Shown here one piece after another: positions 34,790-43,643 of a DNA stretch of 64,000 nt. Both the position numbers and the translations under genes were made by a program. Each line of letters opens with the position of its first letter. Within the stretch, counting starts at the first letter, position 1. Below the pieces are notes generated by a model that worked only from the letters and a program-made list of their open reading frames with translations, searched no databases and was not told the origin of the DNA. Source of the DNA: Aquipseudomonas guryensis (GTDB lineage: Bacteria > Pseudomonadota > Gammaproteobacteria > Pseudomonadales > Pseudomonadaceae); contig NZ_JACJFN010000001.1 in assembly GCF_014164785.1 (NCBI RefSeq), forward strand, positions 1,240,001 to 1,304,000, written 5' to 3'.

Positions 34790-35617
34790 ATGCCCGCGTC
34801 CAGCCTGTTCGCCCTGCGCAGTGCCGTGCGCCTGCCGCGCTGGCGCCGCCCCGTTCTGGCGGGCTGGCGCGGCCTGGTGCTGCCATTGCTGCTGGTTGGT
34901 CTGCTGGAGGCTCTGGTGCGCCTGGGCTGGGTACCGGCGCACCAGTTGCCGGCGCCCAGCCAGATCGGCGCAACGCTCTACTGGCTGGCCGCCAGCGGCG
35001 AGCTGTGGGGGCATGTCGGCGTCAGCCTGGCGCGGGTGGCCGCGGGTTTTGCCTGCGGTGCCGGCCTGGCCGTGCTGATCGGTGCCTGGGTCGGCCTCAG
35101 TCGCCGCGCCGAGGCCTATCTGGAACCCAGTTTTCAGGCCCTGCGGGCGATTCCCAGTCTGGCCTGGGTGCCGCTACTGTTGCTCTGGCTGGGCATCGAC
35201 GAGACGCCGAAGATCGTGCTGATCGCCCTTGGCGCCTTCTTCCCGGTGTACCTGGCGCTGCTCGCCGGCATTCGCGGGGTAGACCGCAAACTGGTGGAAG
35301 TCGGCCGGCTGCATGGCCTGTCGGCCTTCGCCCTGACCCGGCGCATCCTGTTGCCGGCGGCGCTGCCCAACCTGTTTACCGGCCTGCGTGGGGCGCTCAG
35401 CTTGAGCTGGATGTTCCTCGTCGCCGCCGAACTGATCGCCGCCACCCAGGGCCTCGGCTACCTGCTCAGCGACGGTCGCGAGACATCGCGCCCGGACCTG
35501 GTGCTCGCCGCCATCGTCCTGCTCGCACTACTCGGCAAGCTCAGCGATGGCCTGCTGAAAAACCTGGAAAGCCGCGCCCTGCATTGGCGCGACAGCTACA
35601 GCGGTGGGGAGGCCTGA
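34790..35617 (+). CDS. Sulfonate/taurine-type ABC transporter permease
   Basis: 275 residues, about six membrane spans. The permease EAA loop reads VEVGRLHGLSAFALTRRILLP. APSQIGATLYWLAASGELWGH near residue 45 and GIDETPKIVLIALGAFFPVY are typical of the SsuC/TauC group. It starts 5 bases after the binding-protein gene and stops one base before the ATG of the ATPase gene. Confidence 0.9.
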   Translation: MPASSLFALRSAVRLPRWRRPVLAGWRGLVLPLLLVGLLEALVRLGWVPAHQLPAPSQIGATLYWLAASGELWGHVGVSLARVAAGFACGAGLAVLIGAWVGLSRRAEAYLEPSFQALRAIPSLAWVPLLLLWLGIDETPKIVLIALGAFFPVYLALLAGIRGVDRKLVEVGRLHGLSAFALTRRILLPAALPNLFTGLRGALSLSWMFLVAAELIAATQGLGYLLSDGRETSRPDLVLAAIVLLALLGKLSDGLLKNLESRALHWRDSYSGGEA

Positions 35618-35618
35618 G

Positions 35619-36350
35619 ATGAGCGCATTGCTGCAACTGCAGAGCATCCGCAAGGCCTTCGCCGGCGTGCGGGTGCTCGATGAAGTCAGCCTGGCCCTGG
35701 CCCCCGGCGAGATCGTCAGCCTGCTCGGCCCCAGTGGCTGCGGCAAGAGCACCCTGCTGCGCATCGCCGCCGGGCTCGATCGCGACTTTTCCGGCAGCCT
35801 GGAGCTCAACCCGCTGCTCGGCTTCGGCCGTGGCAGCGGTATCGGTGTGGTGTTCCAGGAGCCGCGCCTGCTGCCCTGGCTGACGGTGGCCGAGAACGTC
35901 GGCTTTGCCGCCGGCCGGAATGCCGACCTCGAATGGGTGGCGCAGCTGCTGCAGGATGTCGGCCTGGCCGGGCATGCCGACAAACTGCCCAAGCAACTCT
36001 CCGGCGGCATGGCTCAGCGGGTGGCCATCGCCCGTGGCCTGTTCGGCCGGCCACAGGTGCTGCTGCTCGATGAACCCTTTAGCGCGGTGGATGCCTTCAC
36101 CCGCATGAAACTGCAGGACCTGGTGGTTGCCCTCGCCGAGCATTACGGCATCGCCCTGCTGCTGGTCACCCATGACTTGGACGAGGCGTTCTACCTCAGC
36201 GACCGGGTGCTGATCCTCGGCGGCACCCCCAGCCGCCTGCAGCTTGAACTGAATGTCCCGCTGGCCCGACCGCGTGATCGCCGCGCGGTGGAGCTGGCCT
36301 ACCTGCGCGGCGAGGCACTGACCGCGCTGTACCAGGCCCACGCGCTGTAA
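35619..36350 (+). CDS. Sulfonate/taurine-type ABC transporter ATP-binding protein
   Basis: 243 residues with all nucleotide motifs: Walker A GPSGCGKST, Q-loop VFQEPRLLPWLTVAENVG, signature LSGGMAQRVAIARGL, Walker [17 protein letters not shown] and switch H in LVTHDLDEAFYLSDR. It is of the SsuB/TauB size. Signature and Walker B are closest to SsuB-type subunits. The ATG at 35619 was chosen because it sits just after the permease stop. A terminator follows. Confidence 0.92.
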   Translation: MSALLQLQSIRKAFAGVRVLDEVSLALAPGEIVSLLGPSGCGKSTLLRIAAGLDRDFSGSLELNPLLGFGRGSGIGVVFQEPRLLPWLTVAENVGFAAGRNADLEWVAQLLQDVGLAGHADKLPKQLSGGMAQRVAIARGLFGRPQVLLLDEPFSAVDAFTRMKLQDLVVALAEHYGIALLLVTHDLDEAFYLSDRVLILGGTPSRLQLELNVPLARPRDRRAVELAYLRGEALTALYQAHAL

Positions 36351-36373
36351 ACGAGCCTCAAGGTGGAAGCACG

Positions 36374-36402
36374 TTTCCGGGCCGCAAGGCCCGGTTTTTT
36401 TA
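36374..36402 (+). terminator. Rho-independent terminator after the sulfonate-type ABC genes
   Basis: CCGGGCC-GCAA-GGCCCGG (36377-36394) followed by seven T. The T-run meets the stop codon of the converging LysE gene. Confidence 0.9.
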
Positions 36403-37023
36403 TGTGCGTTGCACGGACGACAAGGCTAGCCCCAGGCCCAGCGCCACCAGCACGCCACCGATGGCACGCTCGATATGATGCCGCGCGCGGGTGACGAAGC
36501 CACGCGCCGCCTCCGAGGACAATCCATACGCCACCAGGGCGAACCAGCCCAGGTGGGCAACTGCCATGAACAGGCCGTAGCCAAGCTGGGTCAGCACGGC
36601 GGTGTCCGGGCTGATCACCTGGCTGAACAGGGCGACCACGAACAGCGTGGTTTTGGGGTTCAGCGCATTGGTCAGAAAGCCCACGCGCAGCGCCTGCCAG
36701 TCGGACAGTTGCGGCGCTTGCACTGCCATTGCTGCCGGATCGGCTTTGCGGCTACGCAGCATGCCTATACCGAGCCAGATCAGGTAGGCCGCACCGGCGA
36801 ACTTGACCAGGTTGAACAGCACGATCGATTGCGAGATCAGCAGGCCGATGCCGAGCATCGAGTAGGTCACATGCACCAGTACACCGAGGCTGATGCCCAG
36901 CGCGGTGAGCAGGCCGGCACGGCGCGAGAGGAACATGCTGTTACGGCTGACCATGGCGAAGTCGGCGCCGGGGCTGATCACTGCGAGCAGGGTGATGGTG
37001 ATGACGGAAACAAGTTCGAGCAT
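36400..37023 (-). CDS. LysE/RhtB-family amino acid exporter
   Basis: 207 residues with five to six hydrophobic spans. VISPGADFAMVSRNSMFLSRRAGLLTA near the start is the LysE/RhtB signature, and FLTNALNPKTTLFVVALFSQVI is the second conserved block. The family exports amino acids such as homoserine, threonine or lysine from the cytoplasm. Substrate not determinable. It converges with the ABC ATPase gene, sharing the terminator region. Confidence 0.9.
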   Translation of the reverse strand: MLELVSVITITLLAVISPGADFAMVSRNSMFLSRRAGLLTALGISLGVLVHVTYSMLGIGLLISQSIVLFNLVKFAGAAYLIWLGIGMLRSRKADPAAMAVQAPQLSDWQALRVGFLTNALNPKTTLFVVALFSQVISPDTAVLTQLGYGLFMAVAHLGWFALVAYGLSSEAARGFVTRARHHIERAIGGVLVALGLGLALSSVQRT

Positions 37024-37091
37024 GGCGCGGCCTCGGCTGGGGGAGTCACCCTAGATGGGGGCAGCATGGCCGTAGCACAAGAGGTGACCGC

Positions 37092-37877
37092 TCAAGTTGC
37101 CGCCAGTTGCCGCAGGTAGGCGGCACTGTCTTCGTCTGCCGGGAAGAAGGTCTCCAGGGCCAGCTCGGCCAGGGTCACGTCATTGGGCGTACCGAATACC
37201 GTGGTGGTGCTGATCAGGCTGAGCACGCCCTGCTCGGTCTGGAACTGCAGCGGCATCAGCACGCTTTCCGGTGTCGCTTCGGCCTTCTCGACGGGGGCCG
37301 GGTAGCTCAGCAGCTCTTCCTGCAGGGCCATCAGCTGCGGGTCGCCGCTGATCTCGATGTCGTGCTGCAGGCGCATCAGCAGGTAGGCGCGCCACTGCGC
37401 CAGGTTGACGATGCGCGGTGCCAGGCCGTCCGGGTGCAGCGACAGGCGCAGCACGTTGAGCGGTGGTTCGAGCAGTGGCGCGGCCACGCCAAGCAGAAAT
37501 GGCGCCACCGCACTGTTGGCGGCGAGCAGGTTCCACTGTCGGTCGATGGTCAGCGCGGGATAAGGCTCGTGGGCCTTGAGCAGCTGTTCGATGGCGCTGC
37601 GCGCGGCGGCCAGCGCCGGGTCATCCAGGCTGTGCTGGCTGAACAGCGGCGCATAGCCGGCGGCGGTCAGCAGGCGGTTGCGTTCGCGCAGAGGGATCTC
37701 CAGCTGCTCGGCCAGGTGCAGGAGCATCTCGCGGCTGGGCAGGGCGCGGCCGGTCTCGACGAAGCTCAGGTGGCGAGTGGAGATGTCCGCCTCACAAGCC
37801 AGGTCGAGCTGGCTCAGGCGGCGGCGCTGGCGCCATTGGCGCAACAGGGCGCCGACAGGGTAGGTGGCTGTATTCAT
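37092..37877 (-). CDS. XRE-family regulator with MmyB-like ligand-binding domain
   Basis: 261 residues. The N-terminal helix-turn-helix is clear (LLRQWRQRRRLSQLDLACEA, DISTRHLSFVETGRALPSREM). From about residue 100, PALTIDRQWNLLAANSAVAPFL and QTEQGVLSLISTTTVFGTPNDVTLAELALETFFPAD (in two blocks) are the MmyB-like PAS-type domain; this domain is reported to bind fatty-acid-like ligands in some actinobacterial members. It diverges from a small membrane protein gene with a 124-base gap, likely its target. Confidence 0.88.
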   Translation of the reverse strand: MNTATYPVGALLRQWRQRRRLSQLDLACEADISTRHLSFVETGRALPSREMLLHLAEQLEIPLRERNRLLTAAGYAPLFSQHSLDDPALAAARSAIEQLLKAHEPYPALTIDRQWNLLAANSAVAPFLLGVAAPLLEPPLNVLRLSLHPDGLAPRIVNLAQWRAYLLMRLQHDIEISGDPQLMALQEELLSYPAPVEKAEATPESVLMPLQFQTEQGVLSLISTTTVFGTPNDVTLAELALETFFPADEDSAAYLRQLAAT

Positions 37878-38001
37878 GGTTCCGACGATAGACCAGGGTG
37901 CTCGGCACGGCCATTACCTGGCAGGTAATCGACGCGCCACGTGTAACGGGAGAACCCTATGCCCAGGCGCCAGTCCGGCGCTCTCATCTGGAGGATTCGC
38001 C

Positions 38002-38403
38002 ATGCATACCCTCAATGCTTCCCCGCTGCTGCGTCGTGCCCTGCTCGCCGACGGCCTGGTCGGCCTGGGCACTGGCTCCCTGCTGGTGCTGGCTGCCGGC
38101 TGGTTCGCCGAGTTGCTGGCGCTGCCGCGCGAGCTGCTGCTCGGTGCCGGCCTGGCGCTGCTGCCACTCGGTGTGTTTCTGCTCTGGCTGGGTAGCGGCG
38201 AGCGGGTCAACCGCCTGCTGGTGTGGGTGGTGCTGGCGCTCAATGCGCTGTGGGTGGTCGACAGCCTGTTGCTGCTGGTCGCCGGCTGGGTCACGCCCAA
38301 TCTGCTCGGGCATTTCTTCGTCATCGCCCAGGCGCTAGTGGTGCTGCTGTTCATCGAGCTGGAGCTGCTGGGGTTGAAACGCTCGGAACCGGTGGTGGCC
38401 TGA
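38002..38403 (+). CDS. Small four-span membrane protein
   Basis: 133 residues with hydrophobic spans at about 15-35, 42-62, 70-92 and 98-120, and few charges between them. GGAGGA lies about 8 bases before the ATG at 38002. The pattern is that of small DoxX-like or DUF-type integral membrane proteins, but no family motif was recognised. It diverges from the XRE/MmyB-type regulator and ends at a terminator, so it is probably a single-gene unit under that regulator. Confidence 0.75.
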   Translation: MHTLNASPLLRRALLADGLVGLGTGSLLVLAAGWFAELLALPRELLLGAGLALLPLGVFLLWLGSGERVNRLLVWVVLALNALWVVDSLLLLVAGWVTPNLLGHFFVIAQALVVLLFIELELLGLKRSEPVVA

Positions 38404-38411
38404 GCCTCATG

Positions 38412-38442
38412 CAAAAGCCCGGCACAGGGCCGGGCTTTTTCA
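38412..38442. terminator. Bidirectional terminator
   Basis: AAAAGCCCGGC (38413-38423) and GCCGGGCTTTT (38429-38439), loop ACAGG. A-run and T-run on either side let it serve both the membrane protein gene and the converging sulfate-binding protein gene. Confidence 0.9.
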
Positions 38443-38455
38443 TTTCAGGCGCTGC

Positions 38456-39451
38456 TTACTGCCCGACGTAGATCTGGTCGAACATGCCACCATCCTTGAA
38501 GTGGGTGTTCTGGATCACCGGCCAGTCGCCGAAGGTCTGCACCACGTTGAAGAAGGTGACCTTGGGGAAGCGGTCGGCGAACTCGGTGAGGATCTTCTCG
38601 TTGCGTGGACGCAGGTAGTTGTTGGCGGCGATACGCTGGGCTTCCTCGGACCACAGGTACTTCAGGTAGGCCTCGGCCTCCTTGCGGGTACCTTTCTTGT
38701 CGACCACCTTGTCGACCACTGCCACCGGTGGCTCGGCCTCGGCGGAGACGCTCGGGTAGACCACTTCGAAGCTGCCACGGCCGAATTCGCGGGCGATCAT
38801 CTCGGCTTCGTTCTCGAAGGTCACCAGCACGTCGCCGATCTGGTTCTGGATAAAAGTGGTGGTCGCGGCGCGGCCGCCGGTGTCGAGCACTGGAGCCTGC
38901 TTGAACAGCTTGCCGACGAAGTCCTTGGCGGCTTTTTCGTCGCCGCCTTTTTCCAGCACATAGCCCCAGGCCGACAGGTAGGTGTAGCGGCCGTTGCCCG
39001 AAGTCTTCGGGTTGGGTACTACCACCTGCACGCCGTCCTTGAGCAGGTCCGGCCAGTCCTTCAGGCCCTTGGGGTTGCCCTTGCGCACGATAAATACGGT
39101 GGCCGAGGTGAACGGCGCGCTGTGGTTGGGCAGGCGTTCGGCCCAGTCCTTGGGCACCAGGCCGCCATTGTCGGCGAGGGCATTGATGTCTGTGGCCATG
39201 TTCATGGTGATCACGTCGGCGGCCAGGCCGTCGATCACCGCACGTGCCTGTTTGCTCGAGCCGCCGTGGGACATCTGGATCTGCAGCGGCTTGCCACCTT
39301 CGGCCTGCCAGTGCTGCTGGAAGGCGACGTTGTAGTCCTTGTAGAAGTCGCGCATCACGTCGTAGGAGACGTTGAGCAGGGTCGCGGCCTGGGCGCTGGA
39401 GGCTAGCAGCAGGCCGGCGGCCAGCAGGGAAGGGGGCAGTAGGCGTTTCAT
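38456..39451 (-). CDS. sbp: Second periplasmic sulfate-binding protein
   Basis: 331 residues with a signal peptide (LPPSLLAAGLLLASSAQA, cleavage before ATLLNV). It shares the full Sbp pattern: [34 protein letters not shown] and NPKTSGNGRYTYLSAWGY. By eye it is a diverged paralogue of the protein at 24852-25850, with many changes on the surface and conserved sulfate-site residues. It has no permease of its own and probably feeds CysTWA. It diverges from lsfA over two AT-rich dyads, which implies sulfur-starvation control. Confidence 0.92.
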   Translation of the reverse strand: MKRLLPPSLLAAGLLLASSAQAATLLNVSYDVMRDFYKDYNVAFQQHWQAEGGKPLQIQMSHGGSSKQARAVIDGLAADVITMNMATDINALADNGGLVPKDWAERLPNHSAPFTSATVFIVRKGNPKGLKDWPDLLKDGVQVVVPNPKTSGNGRYTYLSAWGYVLEKGGDEKAAKDFVGKLFKQAPVLDTGGRAATTTFIQNQIGDVLVTFENEAEMIAREFGRGSFEVVYPSVSAEAEPPVAVVDKVVDKKGTRKEAEAYLKYLWSEEAQRIAANNYLRPRNEKILTEFADRFPKVTFFNVVQTFGDWPVIQNTHFKDGGMFDQIYVGQ

Positions 39452-39500
39452 CGGACGTCCTTGGAAGGAGGGGGAACGCAGCGACTATAGGAGAGCGTTT

Positions 39501-39519
39501 TTATTCTTTGAAAGAATAA
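39501..39519. promoter_or_regulatory. AT-rich perfect dyad upstream of sbp paralogue
   Basis: TTATTCTTT-G-AAAGAATAA, perfect nine-base arms, 50 bases before the minus-strand sbp start. Candidate CysB-type operator by analogy with the other sulfur gaps in this window. Confidence 0.55.
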
Positions 39520-39580
39520 ATAATTAGATGCTTATGCTTTTCGCGTACGGTTGCGGCAACTCATTGCATATCTCCTTATG

Positions 39581-39604
39581 GAATAAATAAATCATTATTT
39601 ATTC
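39581..39604. promoter_or_regulatory. AT-rich perfect dyad upstream of lsfA
   Basis: GAATAAATAA-ATCA-TTATTTATTC, perfect ten-base arms, followed at once by TTTTTATTCG; 65 bases before the lsfA start. Same half-site vocabulary as at 39501 and 26211. Confidence 0.55.
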
Positions 39605-39668
39605 TTTTTATTCGATTTCGTTCCTGAGCATAGTGAGCACCACGCAACGACGCTCAAGGAGCAGCAGC

Positions 39669-40307
39669 ATGACCATCCGCCTGGGCGACATCGCCCCCGA
39701 CTTCGAACAGGACTCCAGTGAAGGCCGCATTCGTTTCCACGAGTGGCTGGGCAACAGCTGGGGCGTTCTCTTCTCCCACCCGGCCGACTTCACCCCGGTG
39801 TGCACCACCGAGTTGGGCTTCACCGCGAAGCTCAAGGACGAGTTCGCCCAGCGCGGGGTCAAGGCCATCGCCCTGTCGGTGGACCCGGTCGACTCGCACC
39901 TGAAGTGGATCGACGATATCAACGAGACCCAGCACACCACGGTCAATTTCCCGATCCTGGCCGATGCTGACCGCAAGGTCTCCGATCTCTACGACCTGAT
40001 CCACCCGAATGCCAACGACACCCTGACCGTGCGTTCGCTGTTCGTCATCGACCCGAACAAGAAGGTGCGCCTGACCATCACCTACCCGGCCAGCACCGGG
40101 CGCAACTTCCACGAGATCCTGCGGGTGATCGATTCGCTGCAACTGACCGACAGCCACAAGGTCGCCACCCCGGCCAACTGGGTGGACGGTGACGAGGTGG
40201 TGATCGTGCCGTCGTTGAAGGACGAGGAAGAGATCGCCCGCCGCTTCCCGCAGGGTTATCGCGCGGTGAAACCCTACCTGCGCCTGACCCCGCAGCCCAA
40301 CCGGTAA
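39669..40307 (+). CDS. lsfA: 1-Cys peroxiredoxin (Prx6 type), sulfate-starvation protein LsfA
   Basis: 212 residues. The peroxidatic cysteine is C45 in HPADFTPVCTTELG, with T42 and the C-terminal Prx6 extension (WVDGDEVVIVPSLKDEEE). There is no second catalytic cysteine. It reduces peroxides and is known in P. putida as a sulfate-starvation-induced protein encoded next to the ssu genes, the same arrangement as here. It leads the ssu cluster, with ssuE following after 9 bases. It may deal with peroxide made by the flavin monooxygenase system. AAGGAGCAGC precedes the ATG at 39669. Confidence 0.93.
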   Translation: MTIRLGDIAPDFEQDSSEGRIRFHEWLGNSWGVLFSHPADFTPVCTTELGFTAKLKDEFAQRGVKAIALSVDPVDSHLKWIDDINETQHTTVNFPILADADRKVSDLYDLIHPNANDTLTVRSLFVIDPNKKVRLTITYPASTGRNFHEILRVIDSLQLTDSHKVATPANWVDGDEVVIVPSLKDEEEIARRFPQGYRAVKPYLRLTPQPNR

Positions 40308-40316
40308 GGACTGGCC

Positions 40317-40910
40317 ATGCACGTAGTTCTGCTGTCCGGCAGCCCCGCGGCGCGTTCGCGCACCGAAGTGCTGCTGGAACATGTCAGCCAGCGCCTGCGC
40401 GCCCAGCACGTCGAAGTGACCCTGCTGCGGGTGCGTGACTTCCCGGCCGAGGATCTGCTGCACGCCCGCTTCGACAGCCCGGCGGTGCAACAGCTGCAAG
40501 CCGTGGTGGCCAGTGCCGATGGCCTGGTGGTGGCAACGCCGGTGTACAAGGCCTCGATCACCGGGGCGCTGAAGGTGCTGCTCGACCTGCTGCCGGAGCG
40601 CGCCCTGGCGCACAAGGTCATCCTGCCGCTGGCCAGTGGTGGCAGCCCGGCGCACCTGCTGGCCGTGGACTATGCGTTGAAGCCGGTACTGGCCGCGCTC
40701 AAGGCCCAGGAGATGCTGCATGGCGTGTTCGCCGTGGACAAGCAGATCGCCTATGCCGAGGGCGAGCGTGCGTCGCAGCTGGATGATGAACTGATCGAGC
40801 GACTGGACGAGTCGGTGGAGCAGTTATTTGCCGCACTGGCTCGTCGCCCCCAGCCTATCGATCCACAGTTATTGAACGACCGGCTGGTGAATGCCCGCTG
40901 GAGTATTTGA
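40317..40910 (+). CDS. ssuE: NAD(P)H-dependent FMN reductase of the alkanesulfonate system
   Basis: 197 residues, flavodoxin-like fold. [17 protein letters not shown] is the phosphate-binding loop, and [20 protein letters not shown] carries the FMN-site PxY motif and the SsuE-type pi-helix region (here [10 protein letters not shown]). It supplies reduced FMN to SsuD. The gene starts 9 bases after lsfA. It is followed by a REP pair before ssuA. Confidence 0.92.
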   Translation: MHVVLLSGSPAARSRTEVLLEHVSQRLRAQHVEVTLLRVRDFPAEDLLHARFDSPAVQQLQAVVASADGLVVATPVYKASITGALKVLLDLLPERALAHKVILPLASGGSPAHLLAVDYALKPVLAALKAQEMLHGVFAVDKQIAYAEGERASQLDDELIERLDESVEQLFAALARRPQPIDPQLLNDRLVNARWSI

Positions 40911-40928
40911 AGACGCATTGTTGATTGT

Positions 40929-41018
40929 TGTAGGAGCCAGCTTGCTGGCGATCCGGGGCGATGGGGAGCAGACCAACTGCCATTGGATTCGCTGATCGCC
41001 AGCAAGCTGGCTCCTACA
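40929..41018. repeat. REP-like inverted pair, family A, between ssuE and ssuA
   Basis: Left arm TGTAGGAGCCAGCTTGCTGG at 40929 and its reverse complement ending at 41018, about 40 bases apart. The arms match those at 347-413. It occupies half of the 192-base ssuE-ssuA gap. Confidence 0.85.
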
Positions 41019-41102
41019 GGAACAACACCTAACCCCCGCCTTACTCGCCCGCCAACGGGCAAGCAGGTAGCCAACCAAGAAACCACAGCAAAGGAGAGCG
41101 CC

Positions 41103-42077
41103 ATGCGCACTATCACTTTGCGTCGGAGCCTGGTCGCCCTGTTTGCCGCGGCCATTTCCTTCGGCGCTATCACCTCAGCACAAGCCGAGACCTTGCGGAT
41201 CGGTTACCAGAAATACGGCACCCTGGTGCTGCTCAAGGCCAAGGGTTCGCTGGAGAAGCGCCTGGCCGACAAGGGCATCGAGGTGCAGTGGACCGAGTTC
41301 CCCGGCGGCCCGCAGCTGCTCGAAGGGCTGAACGTCGGCTCCATCGACTTCGGCACCACCGGCGAAGCACCGCCGATCTTTGCCCAGGCGGCCGGTGCCG
41401 ACCTGCTCTACGTCGCCCACGAACCTCCGGCGCCGACCAGCGAGGCGATCCTGGTGCCCAAGGATTCGCCGCTGCAGTCGGTGGCCGAGCTGAAAGGCAA
41501 GAAAGTCGCCCTGAACAAGGGCTCCAACGTGCACTACCTGCTGGTGCGTGCCCTGGAAGACGCCGGTCTGCAGTACAGCGACATCCAGCCGGTGTACCTG
41601 CCGCCGGCCGATGCCCGCGCTGCTTTCGAGCGTGGCAGCGTGGATGCCTGGGTGATCTGGGACCCCTTCCTGGCGGCCGCCGAGCATCAGCTGCAAGCGC
41701 GCAGCCTGCGCGATGGCCAGGGTCTGGTGGCCAACCACCAGTTCTACCTGGCCGCCAAGCCCTACGCGCTGCAGAACCCCGAGGTGGTCAGCGTGCTGGT
41801 CGAGGAAATCCGTGGCATCGGCGAGTGGACCCGCGCCAACAGTGCCGAGGCGACTGACCAGGTGGCGCCGCTGCTCGGCCTGTCGCCGGCGATCACCCGC
41901 ACGGCGGTTGAGCGCCAGGCCTACGGCGCGCAGTTCATCAGCCCCGAGGTGGTAGAGGCGCAGCAGCAGATCGCCGACACCTTCAGCGACCTCAAGCTGA
42001 TCCCCAAGCGCCTGACCATCAAGGACGTGATCTGGACTCGGCCAGATGGACCGCCGGCCAAGGTGGCCCAGCAGTAA
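41103..42077 (+). CDS. ssuA: Alkanesulfonate ABC transporter substrate-binding protein
   Basis: 324 residues with a signal peptide (RRSLVALFAAAISFGAITSA, cleavage after AQA). The mature protein shows SsuA blocks LRIGYQKYGTLVLLKAKGSL, FPGGPQLLEGLNVGSIDFG, TGEAPPIFAQAAGADLLYV and VDAWVIWDPFLAAAE. It binds alkanesulfonates in the periplasm for SsuC/SsuB. AAGGAGAG precedes the ATG at 41103. By eye it is clearly related to the binding protein at 31032-32006. Confidence 0.94.
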   Translation: MRTITLRRSLVALFAAAISFGAITSAQAETLRIGYQKYGTLVLLKAKGSLEKRLADKGIEVQWTEFPGGPQLLEGLNVGSIDFGTTGEAPPIFAQAAGADLLYVAHEPPAPTSEAILVPKDSPLQSVAELKGKKVALNKGSNVHYLLVRALEDAGLQYSDIQPVYLPPADARAAFERGSVDAWVIWDPFLAAAEHQLQARSLRDGQGLVANHQFYLAAKPYALQNPEVVSVLVEEIRGIGEWTRANSAEATDQVAPLLGLSPAITRTAVERQAYGAQFISPEVVEAQQQIADTFSDLKLIPKRLTIKDVIWTRPDGPPAKVAQQ

Positions 42078-42100
42078 CGGCCTTCCATCTGCCCCAGCCC

Positions 42101-42218
42101 CTCTCCCATAAATGGGAGAGGGTGGCCCGCAGGGCCGGGAGAGAGGACTGTCACTCAAATGCTTCGAGTAGCCCGGATGCACTCCGGGAAATCCCGCCCC
42201 GGATTGCATCCGGGCAAC
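42101..42218. repeat. Repeat cluster between ssuA and ssuD
   Basis: Three hairpins of two families. CTCTCCCAT-AA-ATGGGAGAG at 42101-42120 (family C). Then family B facing itself: GTAGCCCGGATGCACTCCGGG at 42168-42188 (positions only, arms CCCGGA/TCCGGG) and CCCGGATTGCATCCGGGC at 42198-42215. The whole 163-base gap is made of such elements plus the ssuD ribosome site (AAGGAGA). Confidence 0.8.
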
Positions 42219-42240
42219 GCCTGAACAAGGAGACTCCTCC

Positions 42241-43389
42241 ATGAGCCTGAATATTTTCTGGTTCCTGCCCACCCACGGCGACGGCAAATACCTCGGCACC
42301 GCCGAGGGCGCGCGCGCCGTCGATCACGGTTATCTCACCCAGATCGCCCAGGCGGCTGATCGCCTCGGCTTCGGCGGTGTGCTGATCCCCACCGGGCGTT
42401 CCTGCGAGGATTCCTGGCTGGTCGCCGCCTCGCTGATCCCGGTGACGCAACAGCTGAAATTCCTCGTTGCCCTGCGCCCCGGGATCATTTCCCCGACGGT
42501 GGCGGCGCGGCAGGCCGCGACCCTCGATCGCCTGTCGGGCGGCCGCGCGCTGTTCAACCTGGTCACCGGTGGCGATCCGGACGAACTGGCCGGTGACGGC
42601 CTCAACCTGTCCCACGCCGAACGTTACGAAGCCTCGGTGGAGTTCACCCGCATCTGGCGCCGCGTCCTCGAAGGCGAAACCGTCGATTACGCCGGCAAGC
42701 ATATCCAGGTGAAGGGTGCCAAATTGCTCTACCCACCGATCCAGCAGCCGCGTCCGCCGCTGTATTTCGGCGGTTCCTCGGATGCTGCGCAGGATCTGGC
42801 CGCCGAGCAGGTCGAGCTGTACCTGACCTGGGGTGAGCCGCCAGCCGCGGTGGCCGAGAAGATCGCCCAGGTGCGTGAGAAGGCTGCCGCCCAGGGCCGC
42901 GAAGTGCGCTTCGGCATCCGCCTGCACGTGATCGTGCGCGAGACCAACGAAGAGGCCTGGAAGGCCGCCGACAAGCTGATCAGCCATGTCGATGACGACA
43001 CCATCGCTCGCGCCCAGGCCTCCCTGGCGCGCTTCGACTCGGTCGGCCAGCAGCGCATGGCTGCCCTGCACGGCGGCAAGAAGGACAAGCTGGAAGTCAG
43101 TCCCAACCTCTGGGCCGGGGTCGGACTGGTACGCGGCGGTGCCGGCACTGCACTGGTCGGCGACGGCCCGACTGTGGCCGCGCGGGTCAAGGAATACGCC
43201 GCGCTGGGCATCGACACCTTCATCTTCTCCGGCTATCCGCACCTGGAAGAGTCGTACCGGGTCGCCGAGCTGCTGTTCCCGCACCTGGATGTCGCCCAGC
43301 CGGAGCGCCCGCAGAGCCGCGGCTACGTCAGCCCGTTCGGCGAAATGATCTCCAGCGACATTCTGCCCAAGGCGGCAGCGGCGAGTTGA
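42241..43389 (+). CDS. ssuD: FMNH2-dependent alkanesulfonate monooxygenase
   Basis: 382 residues, luciferase-like TIM barrel. It begins with [19 protein letters not shown] and contains the conserved cysteine in [12 protein letters not shown] (C55 counting Met), [37 protein letters not shown] and the HVIVRET histidine; [18 protein letters not shown] lies near the end. The enzyme cleaves the C-S bond of alkanesulfonates with FMNH2 and O2, giving an aldehyde and sulfite. It is cytoplasmic and works with SsuE. Length matches the family. Confidence 0.95.
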   Translation: MSLNIFWFLPTHGDGKYLGTAEGARAVDHGYLTQIAQAADRLGFGGVLIPTGRSCEDSWLVAASLIPVTQQLKFLVALRPGIISPTVAARQAATLDRLSGGRALFNLVTGGDPDELAGDGLNLSHAERYEASVEFTRIWRRVLEGETVDYAGKHIQVKGAKLLYPPIQQPRPPLYFGGSSDAAQDLAAEQVELYLTWGEPPAAVAEKIAQVREKAAAQGREVRFGIRLHVIVRETNEEAWKAADKLISHVDDDTIARAQASLARFDSVGQQRMAALHGGKKDKLEVSPNLWAGVGLVRGGAGTALVGDGPTVAARVKEYAALGIDTFIFSGYPHLEESYRVAELLFPHLDVAQPERPQSRGYVSPFGEMISSDILPKAAAAS

Positions 43390-43393
43390 AAGG

Positions 43394-43592
43394 CACCCTC
43401 TCCCCAGCCCCGCTCCGCGCCCCGGCCCTTCGCATGGCTCAGGGCGCTACAGCGGGCGAAGCAGGGCTTCGCTGTTTCCGCCTTCGCCCCATAAATGGGA
43501 GAGGGGGTTGGCGGGGTAGTGGTCGAGCTCGGCGTAGCCGGCAACATAGAACATCCCCTCGCCCCTCTGGGGAGAGGGTTAGGGAGAGGGGC
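43394..43592. repeat. Repeat cluster between ssuD and ssuC
   Basis: About 200 bases of degenerate inverted pieces of family C: CACCCTCTCCCCAGCCCCGC near 43395, CCCATAAATGGGAGAGGG at 43488-43505, and CCCCTCGCCCCTCTGGGGAG near 43556 followed by AGAGGG copies. The core at 43488 matches that at 42106. No gene is seen in the 254-base ssuD-ssuC gap; AAGGAAGGAG at its end is the ssuC ribosome site. Confidence 0.7.
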
Positions 43593-43643
43593 GGAGCCAT
43601 TGCCTCACTCCACCGCAACGAATCGAAGGAAGGAGCGTTGAGC

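Noticed and set aside
40929..41018. CRISPR-like direct repeats
   Set aside because: Arms are inverted, only paired, and match REP elements elsewhere; no repeat-spacer array exists in the window.
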